Shown: piece by piece, positions 8,530 to 16,922 of the stretch
Layout of the letters: every line of letters begins with the position of its first letter
How positions within the stretch are numbered: position 1 is the stretch's first letter
Source of the DNA: Actinacidiphila rubida
Lineage (GTDB): Bacteria; Actinomycetota; Actinomycetes; Streptomycetales; Streptomycetaceae
Length of the DNA: 39,043 nucleotides
NCBI RefSeq assembly: GCF_900110255.1
Contig: NZ_FODD01000059.1
Coordinates: 1-39,043 of the forward strand
Reading direction: 5' to 3'
The notes under the pieces: model-generated
What the model saw: the letters and a program-made list of their open reading frames with translations, nothing else
Databases searched by the model: none
Told to the model about the DNA's origin: nothing
Translations under genes and position numbers: made by a program

Positions 8530-9374
8530 CGGCGACGGTCGGGCTGCTGCATCCAGGCAGCATGGGGGCCGCCTTCGGCGCGCAACTCCGGGCTCGCGGC
8601 CACGCCGTGCTCTGGTGCCCCGACGGCCGCAGCGACGTGACCCGTCACCGGGCGGAGGGAGTCGGCCTTCAACCCGTCACGCTGCCCGAACTCGCCGCTC
8701 GCTCCCAGTTGCTGCTCTCGCTTTGCCCGCCCGCTGCGGCTGAGGAGGTCGCCGCCCAGGTCGCGGCAGTTCGGACCGGTAGGGACGCGATCTACGTCGA
8801 GGCCAATGCCGTGGCGCCGTCGCGTATGCAGCGCATTGCCGAGCTACTCGAACCGGCGCCGGTGGTCGACGCCGCAGTGGTCGGGTCGCCCCCGACCGGT
8901 GGCAAGACGCCCACGCTGTACCTGGCCGGTGCCGGTGAACGGACCGACCGGATCGTCCAGCTCTTCGCGGAGACCGATGTCCGCACGCATGTCCTCGGGG
9001 ACCGCTTCGGCGCGGCCTCCGCGTTGAAGCTCGCGTACACCAGCTACCAGAAGGTCTCCCGTGCGCTGGCCGCCGTGGCGTACGGAGCGGCCGACACGTA
9101 CGGCGTCGGGGACGAGCTGCTGGAGATCGCGGCCAAGCGCACCCGCAGCTATCTCGTCGAGACCGACTACATCCCCAAGACCGCCGCCCGTGCCTGGCGC
9201 TGGGGCCCGGAGGTCGAGGACGCGGCCGTCCTGCTCGCGGACATCGGACTGCCGGACGCCCTCATGCACGCGGCTGCCGCGACGCTCGCTCGGTGGGACG
9301 ACAGCAAGGACCAGGCGCTGACCATCGCAGAGGCGTTGGAAGCCCTGCATGTGGAGCCGGACGGCCCGAGCTGA
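8526..9374 (+). CDS. NAD(P)-binding 6PGDH-like dehydrogenase with DUF1932 domain
   Basis: 282 residues from the ATG that overlaps the HAD stop. The N-terminus TATVGLLHPGSMGAAFGAQL is a Rossmann dinucleotide-binding start of the 6-phosphogluconate / 3-hydroxyisobutyrate dehydrogenase type. The LLLSLCPP and VVGSPPTGG segments fit the same family. The C-terminal helical part (LKLAYTSYQKVSRALAAVAY, then EDAAVLLADIGLPDALMHAA) matches the DUF1932 domain. It should oxidise a hydroxy acid or related metabolite with NAD(P); the substrate is unknown. It converges on the minus-strand kinase gene 33 bases away. Confidence 0.8.
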   Translation: MTATVGLLHPGSMGAAFGAQLRARGHAVLWCPDGRSDVTRHRAEGVGLQPVTLPELAARSQLLLSLCPPAAAEEVAAQVAAVRTGRDAIYVEANAVAPSRMQRIAELLEPAPVVDAAVVGSPPTGGKTPTLYLAGAGERTDRIVQLFAETDVRTHVLGDRFGAASALKLAYTSYQKVSRALAAVAYGAADTYGVGDELLEIAAKRTRSYLVETDYIPKTAARAWRWGPEVEDAAVLLADIGLPDALMHAAAATLARWDDSKDQALTIAEALEALHVEPDGPS

Positions 9375-9407
9375 GTCGTCGGGCGCGGCTGCGCGGCCTC
9401 GCAACGG

Positions 9408-9968
9408 TCAGGGCTGAGCCACCGCACTTCGGATGAAGGCGTCGATCTGCTGGGCCGCGTCCCGGGGCTTCGTCACGTCCGTGTCCACCCGCACCTCCCA
9501 CCCGGCCTGCGGGTACGGGGCGAGGTCCGCCTGAGTGGCGTCCCAGGCGGTCAGCCGTGCTGCCGTGTCGGTGTCCCCCCGCTGCCGCGACCGCTCAGCC
9601 GTGGACGCCCTGGAACACCACAGCAGCACACGCACCCAGCGCGCCGGGAAGAGAGCGCCTACTTGCTCCACCCCTGCCACCTGGCCGAGGTGGACGATCG
9701 GTATCTTCCCGCCCTCCATGGCTTGTTCGAGCCCGGGCCGGTCGACGACGTAGACGTTGCCGTACCGCTTGTTGCGGTAGACGACATCCCCGCGCGCCTC
9801 CAGACCGGCCAACTCCTCCTGCGTGCCCATCCGGTAGCCCGCGGACTTGCCGCTGCCGACCTTGAGGCGGTGGAAGGGGACGTAGCGTGCGTCGAGTTCG
9901 GCCAAGGCCGCGGTGACCGTATCTTTGCCCGCCGCCGGCGGCCCGTACAATAGAACGCCCGGCCTCAT
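9408..9968 (-). CDS. Small P-loop kinase (guanylate kinase-like)
   Basis: 186 residues from the ATG at 9968, which overlaps the stop of the upstream XRE/P-loop gene (ATGA). Walker A is GPPAAGKD (9-16). The order that follows (SAGYRMGTQEEL, GDVVYRNKRYGNVYVVD, IPIVHLGQVAGVEQV) resembles the guanylate-kinase / phosphonate-kinase fold, with a lid region rich in Arg (STAERSRQRGD). It probably phosphorylates a nucleotide or small molecule. Being coupled to a regulator with its own P-loop domain is unusual and suggests the pair work on the same ligand. Confidence 0.65.
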   Translation of the reverse strand: MRPGVLLYGPPAAGKDTVTAALAELDARYVPFHRLKVGSGKSAGYRMGTQEELAGLEARGDVVYRNKRYGNVYVVDRPGLEQAMEGGKIPIVHLGQVAGVEQVGALFPARWVRVLLWCSRASTAERSRQRGDTDTAARLTAWDATQADLAPYPQAGWEVRVDTDVTKPRDAAQQIDAFIRSAVAQP

Positions 9969-11005
9969 GGGAACACCGCCCCGAAGACCTGGCGCACCTG
10001 GTCGGTGAGGGAGATCGCGGCACCGAGCCGGTTGTCGACGCTCAGGTGGGGCACGACCGGCCGCAGGTCGAGATCGAGCCCGGCGGCGTAGGCATCCCAG
10101 TTCTGGAGCTTCCAGCTGTCGCGGGCCGCGGACCGGAAGCTGATGTTTTCGTGCATCGTGTCGAGGTCGCAGTGGATCCACACGACCACGACCGTGACGC
10201 CTCGCGCCTCGCAGCGGTTGATCAGCCGCCGCATCCACCGGGCATCGGTGGCCTCGGCTACGAACGGCGCGGTGAGTACGGTGCTGATCGCACAGTCGAT
10301 GTTCGCGTACGCGGTCTCCAGCAGGCACTGGTACTCCAGCGGGCGGACCTTCTCCCGGTAGACCTCCGAGTGCCGGTCGTTCGGGTCGCTGCCCAACTCC
10401 ACCAGCAGGCGCTCGACCAGCGGGCGCGTGATCGGGTCCTTGTCGAGGACGGGCCAGCCGGTGAGCTGGGATATGAACCGCGAGAACTCGGACTTGCCGC
10501 TTCCCGCGTAGCCGCCGACCATCAGTAAAGTCGGCCGGTTGGGGTCGCCGCCGGTGTGACGCCGCTTCCAGGCGTCGAGAATCCGCTGCTGCACGCTGGG
10601 CCCGTCGATCTCCTCGGGGCCAGGTCCGAGTTGGAGCAGCGCGCGTTCCACGGCCAGCACGTGGGCTCCGTCGTGCGGTTCGCTCGACGCGGTGAACTTC
10701 AACTTCGTTGCCTCGTCCGGCAACGCGTGGCGGAAACCGAGCTCGGGCTCCGTCGCCCGGTACAGCAGACAGTAGGCGCGCCGGTAATGCGGCCCTGGGT
10801 AGACCTCGCCCTGTTCGTGTTGCCACAACGTCTGGAAGTTGGCGGCCGGCACCGTCAGGTTCGCTGCCCTGGCCACTTCCCGCAGGCGTTCGCCCGCACC
10901 CTCCAGGGTCAGACCGTGGGCCTCGCGCTGCTGCCGCAGCTTGTCCGGGCGCCAACCGGGGCGATTCTTACCCACCGTGTCCACCGCCTGCCCATCGCTG
11001 GTCAT
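9965..11005 (-). CDS. XRE-type HTH fused to P-loop kinase domain, probable regulator
   Basis: 346 residues from the ATG at 11005; a frame extension to 11233 lacks a good start and overlaps the intergenic promoter region. Residues 20-95 form an XRE-like helix-turn-helix (LRQQREAHGLTLEGAGERL, then QTLWQHEQGEVYPG). Residues 158-346 are a P-loop kinase: GGYAGSGKS (164-172), PVLDKDPITRP, and a VTVVVVWIHCD core strand. It is divergent from the plus-strand operon starting at 11259, so a role as ligand-sensing regulator of that operon is a natural inference. The kinase domain may sense or phosphorylate a pathway metabolite. Confidence 0.7.
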   Translation of the reverse strand: MTSDGQAVDTVGKNRPGWRPDKLRQQREAHGLTLEGAGERLREVARAANLTVPAANFQTLWQHEQGEVYPGPHYRRAYCLLYRATEPELGFRHALPDEATKLKFTASSEPHDGAHVLAVERALLQLGPGPEEIDGPSVQQRILDAWKRRHTGGDPNRPTLLMVGGYAGSGKSEFSRFISQLTGWPVLDKDPITRPLVERLLVELGSDPNDRHSEVYREKVRPLEYQCLLETAYANIDCAISTVLTAPFVAEATDARWMRRLINRCEARGVTVVVVWIHCDLDTMHENISFRSAARDSWKLQNWDAYAAGLDLDLRPVVPHLSVDNRLGAAISLTDQVRQVFGAVFP

Positions 11006-11185
11006 GATCGGGAGCCTAGGCAAGCCTCTCATGAACGCGTGTGTAAGCGGATGTTGAAAAGTCAGGCTGCCCGTTGCTGAGCCCTTGATGAGGAGATTCG
11101 GCAACTCTCCGTGATACTCCGCAGCTTCCCGAGCCGCTGTGATGGTTCGCACCGAAGCAGTCGTCACTGATCCGCCTCGGTGCCT

Positions 11186-11227
11186 AGTGGCGGCCGACAC
11201 CTGCCCCGTCAGGCATCGGCCGCCACT
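11186..11227 (+). promoter_or_regulatory. Strong hairpin in the leader of the 11259 operon
   Basis: AGTGGCGGCCGA (11186-11197) and TCGGCCGCCACT (11216-11227) are a perfect 12-bp inverted repeat. Inside it CCTG and CAGG can extend the stem past a small internal loop. It sits 31 bases before the first start codon of the operon, in the gap divergent from the XRE/P-loop gene. No run of T follows, so an operator or a leader structure is more likely than a terminator. Confidence 0.5.
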
Positions 11228-11258
11228 GCTCACCCCGCAGGCTGAGGAGAAGCTCCGG

Positions 11259-11843
11259 ATGAAGCACCAGCAGCTACCGGCGCCGGACGAATTCCACGTC
11301 CAGGCCGGCGCCGACGCCGTCGGCGATGCTCGGCGGAGAATCGTCCTCGCTGCGCGTCACTGGAACGTCCCCTTGTCCGACTCCGTGCTGGCCGACGTGG
11401 AATTGTGCGCGAGCGAGATCATCACGAACGCCCTGACCCACGCCGGCGACGAGTGCTGGGTGCGCACGCACTGGACCGGTCAGTTCCTCCAGGTCGAGGT
11501 GACCGATCACTCCCTGCGGCCCCCCGTGTCGTCCACCGCATCGCCTGACGCCACGAGCGGCCGGGGCCTCGCCATGGTGGAGTGCTTCTCCCACGCGTGG
11601 GGCTGGGTGCCGAAGGAACTGGGCAAGACCGTCTTCTTCATCGTGGCCGACGAAGCCGTGCTCACGGGCACAACACGACTCAGCGCGCTGGCGCGGGCGG
11701 CCCAGGCATGCATCACGCAAGCACGGAGCACCGCCCTGTGGGCCTCCGACACCCGGCGACGGCGCAGGGCCCGTACGCGAGGGCGGGCCCTGCGGGCATC
11801 CACAGCAGTGGAAGCCCTCGACAGGGCGGGGTGGCCGGCGTGA
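11259..11843 (+). CDS. HATPase_c anti-sigma-like ATP-binding protein
   Basis: 194 residues from the ATG at 11259, chosen for its GAGGAG nine bases upstream; the frame opens earlier at 11139 but would cross the leader hairpin. The Bergerat ATP-binding fold shows an N box (ELCASEIITNALTHA), a shortened D-x-G region (VEVTDHSLRPP) and a G box (SGRGLAMVECFSHAWGW). This is the RsbW-type serine kinase family that is very numerous in Streptomyces and normally controls anti-sigma factor antagonists. The Arg-rich tail after about residue 140 is unusual. It leads the large plus-strand operon and its stop overlaps the next start (GTGA). Confidence 0.8.
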   Translation: MKHQQLPAPDEFHVQAGADAVGDARRRIVLAARHWNVPLSDSVLADVELCASEIITNALTHAGDECWVRTHWTGQFLQVEVTDHSLRPPVSSTASPDATSGRGLAMVECFSHAWGWVPKELGKTVFFIVADEAVLTGTTRLSALARAAQACITQARSTALWASDTRRRRRARTRGRALRASTAVEALDRAGWPA

Positions 11844-12712
11844 CGGGGGCTGTCGGCGAGGCGCTGCGCCGGCGCTTCGGGCCGTTGGTGCCGATCCACG
11901 ACAAGCCGCTGTCCGCGATGTGGGGCGCATGCGGCGGTGAGGCTGTGCTCAAGGTCTACCGGCGAATTGCGCCCACCGAGCGGCGCGACCGTGAAGCGCA
12001 GGCATCGGCGCTGGCCCGCGGCTGGGGCGTGTCCGCACCGGCTGTCCGTGAAAGCGGCTCCCAAGAGGACTACAGCTGGTTGCTGCTCGACGCGGTCGCC
12101 ACCACCGCGCCACAGGGGACCGACACGCTCCGCGCATTCGTCCAGCGGACACTCGCGCTCACGGCGGTCCTTCAGCAACAACCCGGTCCTGCCTGCGCAG
12201 GCCCAGGCTGGCTGTCGCCCGAGGGAAGCGGACAGAGCAACAGTGACGCGCTTCTGGACCAGCTCTCCGCGCGGTGCGCCGGGCAGGCGTGGTGGGACCG
12301 GTTGTCCGGCAGCCTCGCCACTCTGAACGACGAGCCGCCCGTGTACTTGCACGGCGACATCAAGCCCGAGCACTTCCTCGACGACGGACACACCGTGCAC
12401 GTCGTCGACTGGGAGGCAGCCGCTCGCGGCCCGGCCGCGTGCGACGGGGTGGACGCCGCGTTTCACCTGCTCCGGGACCTGATCTACGCCGACAGACCGG
12501 CATGGCCCCTCGACTCCGGTCGACTGCCGGTCACAGGCCCGGTCGCGGCCTGGCGCTTCGTGCGCTGGCTGGACCGGCGTCGGCCGGACGACCTCGCTCT
12601 CGTCGCCACCACCGACCTGACCGGTCTCATCGGCGCCGGCGACACCCCGAACGTCCTTCGCCGTCTCGCCCAACTGATCACCGTCGCGCGCGCGGCGGGT
12701 GTCCCCCGATAG
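11840..12712 (+). CDS. APH-fold phosphotransferase 1
   Basis: 290 residues from a GTG overlapping the previous stop (GTGA). The aminoglycoside phosphotransferase / choline kinase fold is recognisable: the Lys in AVLKVY for ATP, the catalytic loop HGDIKPEHF (171-179) with Asp173, and the metal-binding VVDWE (188-192). The substrate is unknown; members phosphorylate antibiotics, sugars, amino alcohols or nucleosides. Because it stands within a pathway-like operon, a biosynthetic or self-protection role is as likely as broad antibiotic resistance. Confidence 0.8.
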   Translation: MTGAVGEALRRRFGPLVPIHDKPLSAMWGACGGEAVLKVYRRIAPTERRDREAQASALARGWGVSAPAVRESGSQEDYSWLLLDAVATTAPQGTDTLRAFVQRTLALTAVLQQQPGPACAGPGWLSPEGSGQSNSDALLDQLSARCAGQAWWDRLSGSLATLNDEPPVYLHGDIKPEHFLDDGHTVHVVDWEAAARGPAACDGVDAAFHLLRDLIYADRPAWPLDSGRLPVTGPVAAWRFVRWLDRRRPDDLALVATTDLTGLIGAGDTPNVLRRLAQLITVARAAGVPR

Positions 12713-12762
12713 CGCAAGCAGTTCCCCCCGCTCCATCCGTTCCCAACGCCAAGGAGCAACAC

Positions 12763-14013
12763 GTGAACCGCACCATGTGCACGTCTGGAAGCAGCCGGAT
12801 CGTCATCGAGACGGGTGGGCCGGCCCCGGACGGGACCACCATCGTGGAACGCAAGGGGTTCGGGCATCCGGACACCCTGGCCGACCACCTCGCCGAACGG
12901 CTCTCCCAGGCGTACAGCCGTCACACGCAGGAGGCCTTCGGCGCCGTCCTCCACCACAACTTCGACAAGCTCGCCCTCCTGGGCGGCGCGAGCCGGGTCG
13001 AGTACGGCGCCGGCGGGATGAAGGCGCCCGTCCGCGTCCTGGTCAACGGGAGGGCCGCCCGCGCCTGCGGGGGTACGGAGATCCCGGTGCGCGAGCTGGC
13101 CGAGCAGACGATCCGGGAGTTCTTCGCGGAGCGCCTGCCGGAACTCGCGGACCACCTCGACCTCCACTTCCACATCACCGCCAATTCCAGCCCGGGCGCG
13201 GTCATCACCGACACCGACGCTCCCGAGCGCACCCGCTGGTTCGCACCCCGGTCCGTCGAGGACCTCCGCGAGAGGCAGACGCTCATCGCCAACGACACCT
13301 CGATCGGCACCGGCTGGGCACCTCACACGCCGTTCGAGGTGCTGGTGCGGGAATTGACCGACGGCTTCTCCGACGTCACGCCGTTCACCCGGGCGCACCC
13401 GTGGTGCGGCAGCGACGTCAAGGTCATGGGCTACTACGACGGCGAGCAGGCCGATGTCGTCCTGTGCGTTCCGCAGAAGAGCCGGTTCGTGCCCGACCGG
13501 GCCGCGTACCTCGCCAACAAGGAGACCGTCCTCGCCGAGTGCCGTCGGATCGCGGCCGAGTACCTGCCCGGCACCTCGGTCGACTTCCGGTTGAACGTCC
13601 GCGACGTTCCGGAGAAGGACGAGCTGTACCTGACGTACTCCGGCAGCTCGATCGAGTCCGGTGACGAAGGCGTGGTGGGCCGCGGCAACCGTGTCAACGG
13701 CCTGATCACCCCGCTGCGGCCGATGAACATGGAGGGCGCCAGCGGCAAGAACCCCGTTTACCACGTCGGCAAGCTCTACAACCTGGCCGCCGCCCGCCTG
13801 GCGCACCGCCTCCACGAGGAGACGGGCGGCCACGCCGAGGTCCACATGGTCAGCGCCACCGGCGAGCCGCTGGACCAACCCTGGCGAGTCCTCGTGCGCC
13901 TCTCCCGCCCGGACGTCCAGGTGGACACGGTCCAGGCCCTCGTCCTGGAGACGCTGGCGGGATTCCCGACGCTCACGCAGGAGCTGGTGCGGGAAGGAGT
14001 GCTGCTCAGTTGA
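12763..14013 (+). CDS. Methionine adenosyltransferase, archaeal type
   Basis: 416 residues from the GTG at 12763, with AAGGAG six bases upstream. It carries the signatures of the archaeal-type S-adenosylmethionine synthetases: RKGFGHPDTLADHLAERLS (GHPD 34-37), VLHHNFDK, IANDTSIGTGWAP (about 176-187), SGDEGVVGRGNRVNG (299-313) and ASGKNPVYHVGK (326-337). It is not the usual bacterial MetK, which Streptomyces has as its housekeeping enzyme. It should make S-adenosylmethionine, or possibly an analogue, from methionine and ATP. Its presence in an operon with no evident methyltransferase raises the question of what uses the product. The next gene starts at a TTG overlapping its stop. Confidence 0.88.
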   Translation: MNRTMCTSGSSRIVIETGGPAPDGTTIVERKGFGHPDTLADHLAERLSQAYSRHTQEAFGAVLHHNFDKLALLGGASRVEYGAGGMKAPVRVLVNGRAARACGGTEIPVRELAEQTIREFFAERLPELADHLDLHFHITANSSPGAVITDTDAPERTRWFAPRSVEDLRERQTLIANDTSIGTGWAPHTPFEVLVRELTDGFSDVTPFTRAHPWCGSDVKVMGYYDGEQADVVLCVPQKSRFVPDRAAYLANKETVLAECRRIAAEYLPGTSVDFRLNVRDVPEKDELYLTYSGSSIESGDEGVVGRGNRVNGLITPLRPMNMEGASGKNPVYHVGKLYNLAAARLAHRLHEETGGHAEVHMVSATGEPLDQPWRVLVRLSRPDVQVDTVQALVLETLAGFPTLTQELVREGVLLS

Positions 14014-14930
14014 CGACGCCTCCCCTCCTGCCGCCACCATCCCTGACCTGCCGCGGTCGCCTCATCGCTCATTACGGTGGGGCAGCGGAGGCGTGGCTCG
14101 ACCGTGTCCCCCAGCTGCTCACGGACGCCGGACGCCGGTGGAATCTGCGGCTCACCGGCTATCACGACGCCGGTCACGCCAGCGTCCTCGCCACAGCCCT
14201 CGACCGCCAGGACCGGCCCGTCCTGGTGAAGACCTGGTTCGACCCCGACCGCTACGTCCATGAGACCGCCGCCCTGCGTCTTTGGCACCCCGGTCCTGAC
14301 CGCGTCGTTCTCGATACCGCGGACGAGCTGTCCGCCGCGCTCCTGCGCATGATCGCTGGACGGCCCGGCGGCCACGAGCCGCCGTCCGGCGAAACCGCGC
14401 TGGTAGCCGAAGCACTTCAGCAGGCCCACGGCGTCGGTCGGGACGTCGTTCCGGGCACGTTCCCCTCACTCGCCGATCACCTCGCCAACGAACTCCTGCC
14501 CCGCATACGAGAACGCGCGCTCACCAGCCTCCACGGCTCCCGCATCGTCCAGATCAAGCCCTACCTGGACGGCCTCGCGGAAACCCTCTTCCGTCGAACG
14601 GTGCTGCACAGCGACCTCTACCGGGAAAACGTCGCCTTCACCCGCCAAGGCCGTCCCGTTCTGCTCGACCCGCTGCCCATGCAGGGCGACGCCCTCTTCG
14701 ACTGGGCCTTCTGGACGATCTACTACCGCCTCGGCCACGCCACGGAAGAACGGCTCCGCGAGGCTGCCCGCCGCTCGGGCCTCCCGCAGGCCCGCATCCT
14801 GCCCTGGTGCCTGCTCATCGGACTCGACGGGCTCCTCTACTACGAGGACACGGGAGACCCCCGCCAGGAGCGCATGGCCGACGTCCTCACCGCCTTGTAC
14901 CGCTCCATCGACTGGGGGCCGACTCCGTGA
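14010..14930 (+). CDS. APH-fold phosphotransferase 2
   Basis: 306 residues from a TTG that overlaps the MAT stop (TTGA), with GGAAGGAG upstream inside the MAT gene. Features of the streptomycin/hydroxyurea-type phosphotransferases are seen: Lys74 in PVLVKTWFD, catalytic HSDLYRENV (200-208) and LLDPLP (218-223) followed by DALFDWAFW. It differs in sequence from the first APH-fold kinase in the operon, so it probably acts on another substrate. It ends in a GTGA overlap with the phosphatase gene. Confidence 0.8.
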   Translation: MTTPPLLPPPSLTCRGRLIAHYGGAAEAWLDRVPQLLTDAGRRWNLRLTGYHDAGHASVLATALDRQDRPVLVKTWFDPDRYVHETAALRLWHPGPDRVVLDTADELSAALLRMIAGRPGGHEPPSGETALVAEALQQAHGVGRDVVPGTFPSLADHLANELLPRIRERALTSLHGSRIVQIKPYLDGLAETLFRRTVLHSDLYRENVAFTRQGRPVLLDPLPMQGDALFDWAFWTIYYRLGHATEERLREAARRSGLPQARILPWCLLIGLDGLLYYEDTGDPRQERMADVLTALYRSIDWGPTP

Positions 14931-15634
14931 CGACGATCCTCATCCGGCACGCGAGCACGTCGTACAGCACCCGCTACCTCGTGAACGGAGATCCGGGCGT
15001 CAGGCTGCCGATCAGCGACGAGGGCGTCGCGGCCTGCCATCGCCTGCGGGACTCGGGTGCCGTCGGTCATCCCCGGACGTGGATCACCAGCTCCTTCGCC
15101 CGGACGCAGCAGACCGCGGTCCTCCTCGCGGGTCCGACCCAGCCAGAGCTACACGTCGACGCTCGCCTCAACGAGATCGACTACGGCGGCTTCGAAGGGG
15201 GCCCGTTCCTCGACTACGCCACCTGGCTGGGTTTGCACGGCCCCTGCACCCGCCCGCCCGGAGCCGCGGAATCCCAACGTGAGGCCTTCGTCCGCATGCT
15301 CACCGGCGTCCGCAATGCCCTGCGGCTTCCCGGCCCGCGGGCCGTCGTCGCACACGGTCTCCTGCTCTCCCTGGTCGGCTGGGCGCTGTCCGAGCCGCCC
15401 GGCGAACCGCTCCCGCTCTTCTTCCCGGAGGCACCCTGCCTGGAGCCGGTCGTCGTCGCCGACACCCGGCTGCAAGCCCTCACCAGCCGGCTGATCGACA
15501 GCATCGACACCAGCGGGTCTCACACACAGCCGACCGAGTGTGACTGGCCCGAATCTCGTCAAGGAGGGATGCCCGTCCTTGCTACCTTCGATCCTCTACG
15601 GACCCCGCCCGAGGAGAGACCCCCTCATGCATGA
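14927..15634 (+). CDS. Histidine phosphatase family protein
   Basis: 235 residues from the GTG overlapping the previous stop. The phosphoglycerate-mutase-like fold has LIRHAST at the N-terminus (phosphohistidine His8, with RHA in place of the common RHG), SFARTQQTA, NEIDYGGFEG and the second catalytic His in AVVAHGLLLSLVG. It should remove phosphate from a small molecule. Together with the HAD protein it makes two phosphatases against two or three kinases in the same island, as in pathways that use phosphorylated, self-protecting intermediates. Its last eight bases overlap the seryl-tRNA synthetase start. Confidence 0.8.
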   Translation: MTTILIRHASTSYSTRYLVNGDPGVRLPISDEGVAACHRLRDSGAVGHPRTWITSSFARTQQTAVLLAGPTQPELHVDARLNEIDYGGFEGGPFLDYATWLGLHGPCTRPPGAAESQREAFVRMLTGVRNALRLPGPRAVVAHGLLLSLVGWALSEPPGEPLPLFFPEAPCLEPVVVADTRLQALTSRLIDSIDTSGSHTQPTECDWPESRQGGMPVLATFDPLRTPPEERPPHA

Positions 15635-16922
15635 TGCACGCGCTCTGATCGACATGGGAGACGAGGCAGTACGCCGCCTCGCCCGTCGCGGCTACGCCCT
15701 GGACCTCTCCTCTCTGGAGTCCCTCCAGTCCCGCCGTACCCAGAGCATCCGTGTCGTCGACGAACTGCGATCGGAGTCCAAGTCCGTCGCGGCCGAGGTG
15801 CAGAAGACCGCGAGGTCCGGGGGCGACACGTCCGCCCTCAAGGAGCAGGCGCGCAAGCTCAAGGAGCGGATCCGTGAGACGGAGGCCGAGCAGGAGCATG
15901 CGCAGCACGAGCTGACCGCGCTGCTGCTCACCATCCCGAACCTGCCCGCCGACGAGGCCCCGGACGGGGACTCCGAGGACTTCGCCGTCGAGCAGCGCCG
16001 GGTCGGGAACCCCCAGTCCTTCGCCTTCGAGGCCAAGGACCACGTCGACCTCGGCGAAGCGATGGGCATCCTCGACTTCGGCCGCGCGACCAAGCTCTCC
16101 GGTCCCCGCTTCAGCGTTCTGCGCGGCGTCGGCGCCGCGCTGGAACGCGCCCTCGTCAGCCTGTTCCTCGACCTGCACACCCGCCGCCACGGCTACACCG
16201 AGCACTCCGTGCCCTTCCTGGTCACCCGCAAAACCATGACCGGGACCGGACAGCTCCCGAAGTTCGAGGAGGACCTTTTCGCCACCGGCGTCGCCGACCG
16301 CGAACTCTTCCTCATTCCCACGGCCGAGGTCCCGCTCACCAACCTCTATGCGGACGAGGTCGTACCGCCGACCCAACTTCCCATTGCCCTGACGGCGCAG
16401 ACCCCCTGCTTCCGCTCGGAGGCCGGTTCGTACGGCCGGGACACCCGCGGGCTCATCCGCCAGCACCAGTTCTCCAAGGTCGAGATGGTCCGCATCTGCG
16501 CGCCCGGCGACTCGCGCGCCGAGATGGAGAAGATGGTCGGCCACGCCGAGGCCTGCCTGAAGGAACTCGACCTCGCCTACCGCGTGGTCACCCTCGCCGC
16601 CGGCGACACCGGATTCTCCGCCCAGCTCACCTACGACATCGAGGTGTGGCTGCCCAGCCAGAGCACCTACCGCGAGATCTCCTCGATCTCCGACTTCGGC
16701 ACCTTCCAGGGCCGCCGCGCCGGCATCCGCACCCGCGACGAGCACGGCAAGCCCACCCCCGCCGCCACCGTCAACGGCTCTGGCCTGCCCGTCGGCCGCA
16801 CCCTGGCCGCGGTCCTGGAGCAGCACCAGCAGCAGGACGGCTCTGTCCTGCTCCCGCAGTCCCTCGTCCCGTACCTGGGCTTCCGCCGGATCACGGCGGA
16901 CGGAAAACCCTCGGAGGCATAG
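15627..16922 (+). CDS. serS: Seryl-tRNA synthetase, island-borne paralogue
   Basis: 431 residues, full length for the family, from the ATG at 15627 with GAGGAGAG nine bases upstream. Residues 30-100 form the coiled-coil tRNA-binding arm. The class-II core has TAEVPLTNL (232-240), motif 2 CFRSEAGSYGRDTRGL (261-276) and motif 3 NGSGLPVGRTLAAVLE (383-398). It should charge tRNA-Ser with serine. Near the amino-acid site, ISSISDFGTFQGRRAG (351-366) differs from the usual SSCSNFxDFQARR. A second serS often means either self-resistance to a SerRS inhibitor or supply of seryl-tRNA to a biosynthetic step. It is embedded in an operon with MAT, kinases and a glycosyltransferase, not at a housekeeping locus. 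Confidence 0.92.
   Translation: MHDARALIDMGDEAVRRLARRGYALDLSSLESLQSRRTQSIRVVDELRSESKSVAAEVQKTARSGGDTSALKEQARKLKERIRETEAEQEHAQHELTALLLTIPNLPADEAPDGDSEDFAVEQRRVGNPQSFAFEAKDHVDLGEAMGILDFGRATKLSGPRFSVLRGVGAALERALVSLFLDLHTRRHGYTEHSVPFLVTRKTMTGTGQLPKFEEDLFATGVADRELFLIPTAEVPLTNLYADEVVPPTQLPIALTAQTPCFRSEAGSYGRDTRGLIRQHQFSKVEMVRICAPGDSRAEMEKMVGHAEACLKELDLAYRVVTLAAGDTGFSAQLTYDIEVWLPSQSTYREISSISDFGTFQGRRAGIRTRDEHGKPTPAATVNGSGLPVGRTLAAVLEQHQQQDGSVLLPQSLVPYLGFRRITADGKPSEA

Noticed and set aside
12484..14040. 518-codon minus-strand frame opposite the MAT gene
   Set aside because: Antisense frames in GC-rich DNA stay open by codon bias. The plus strand encodes a clear methionine adenosyltransferase.
11840..14930. 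Calling the two APH-fold genes aminoglycoside resistance genes
   Set aside because: The fold covers many substrates, and both are embedded in a metabolic operon; sequence alone does not show antibiotic specificity.
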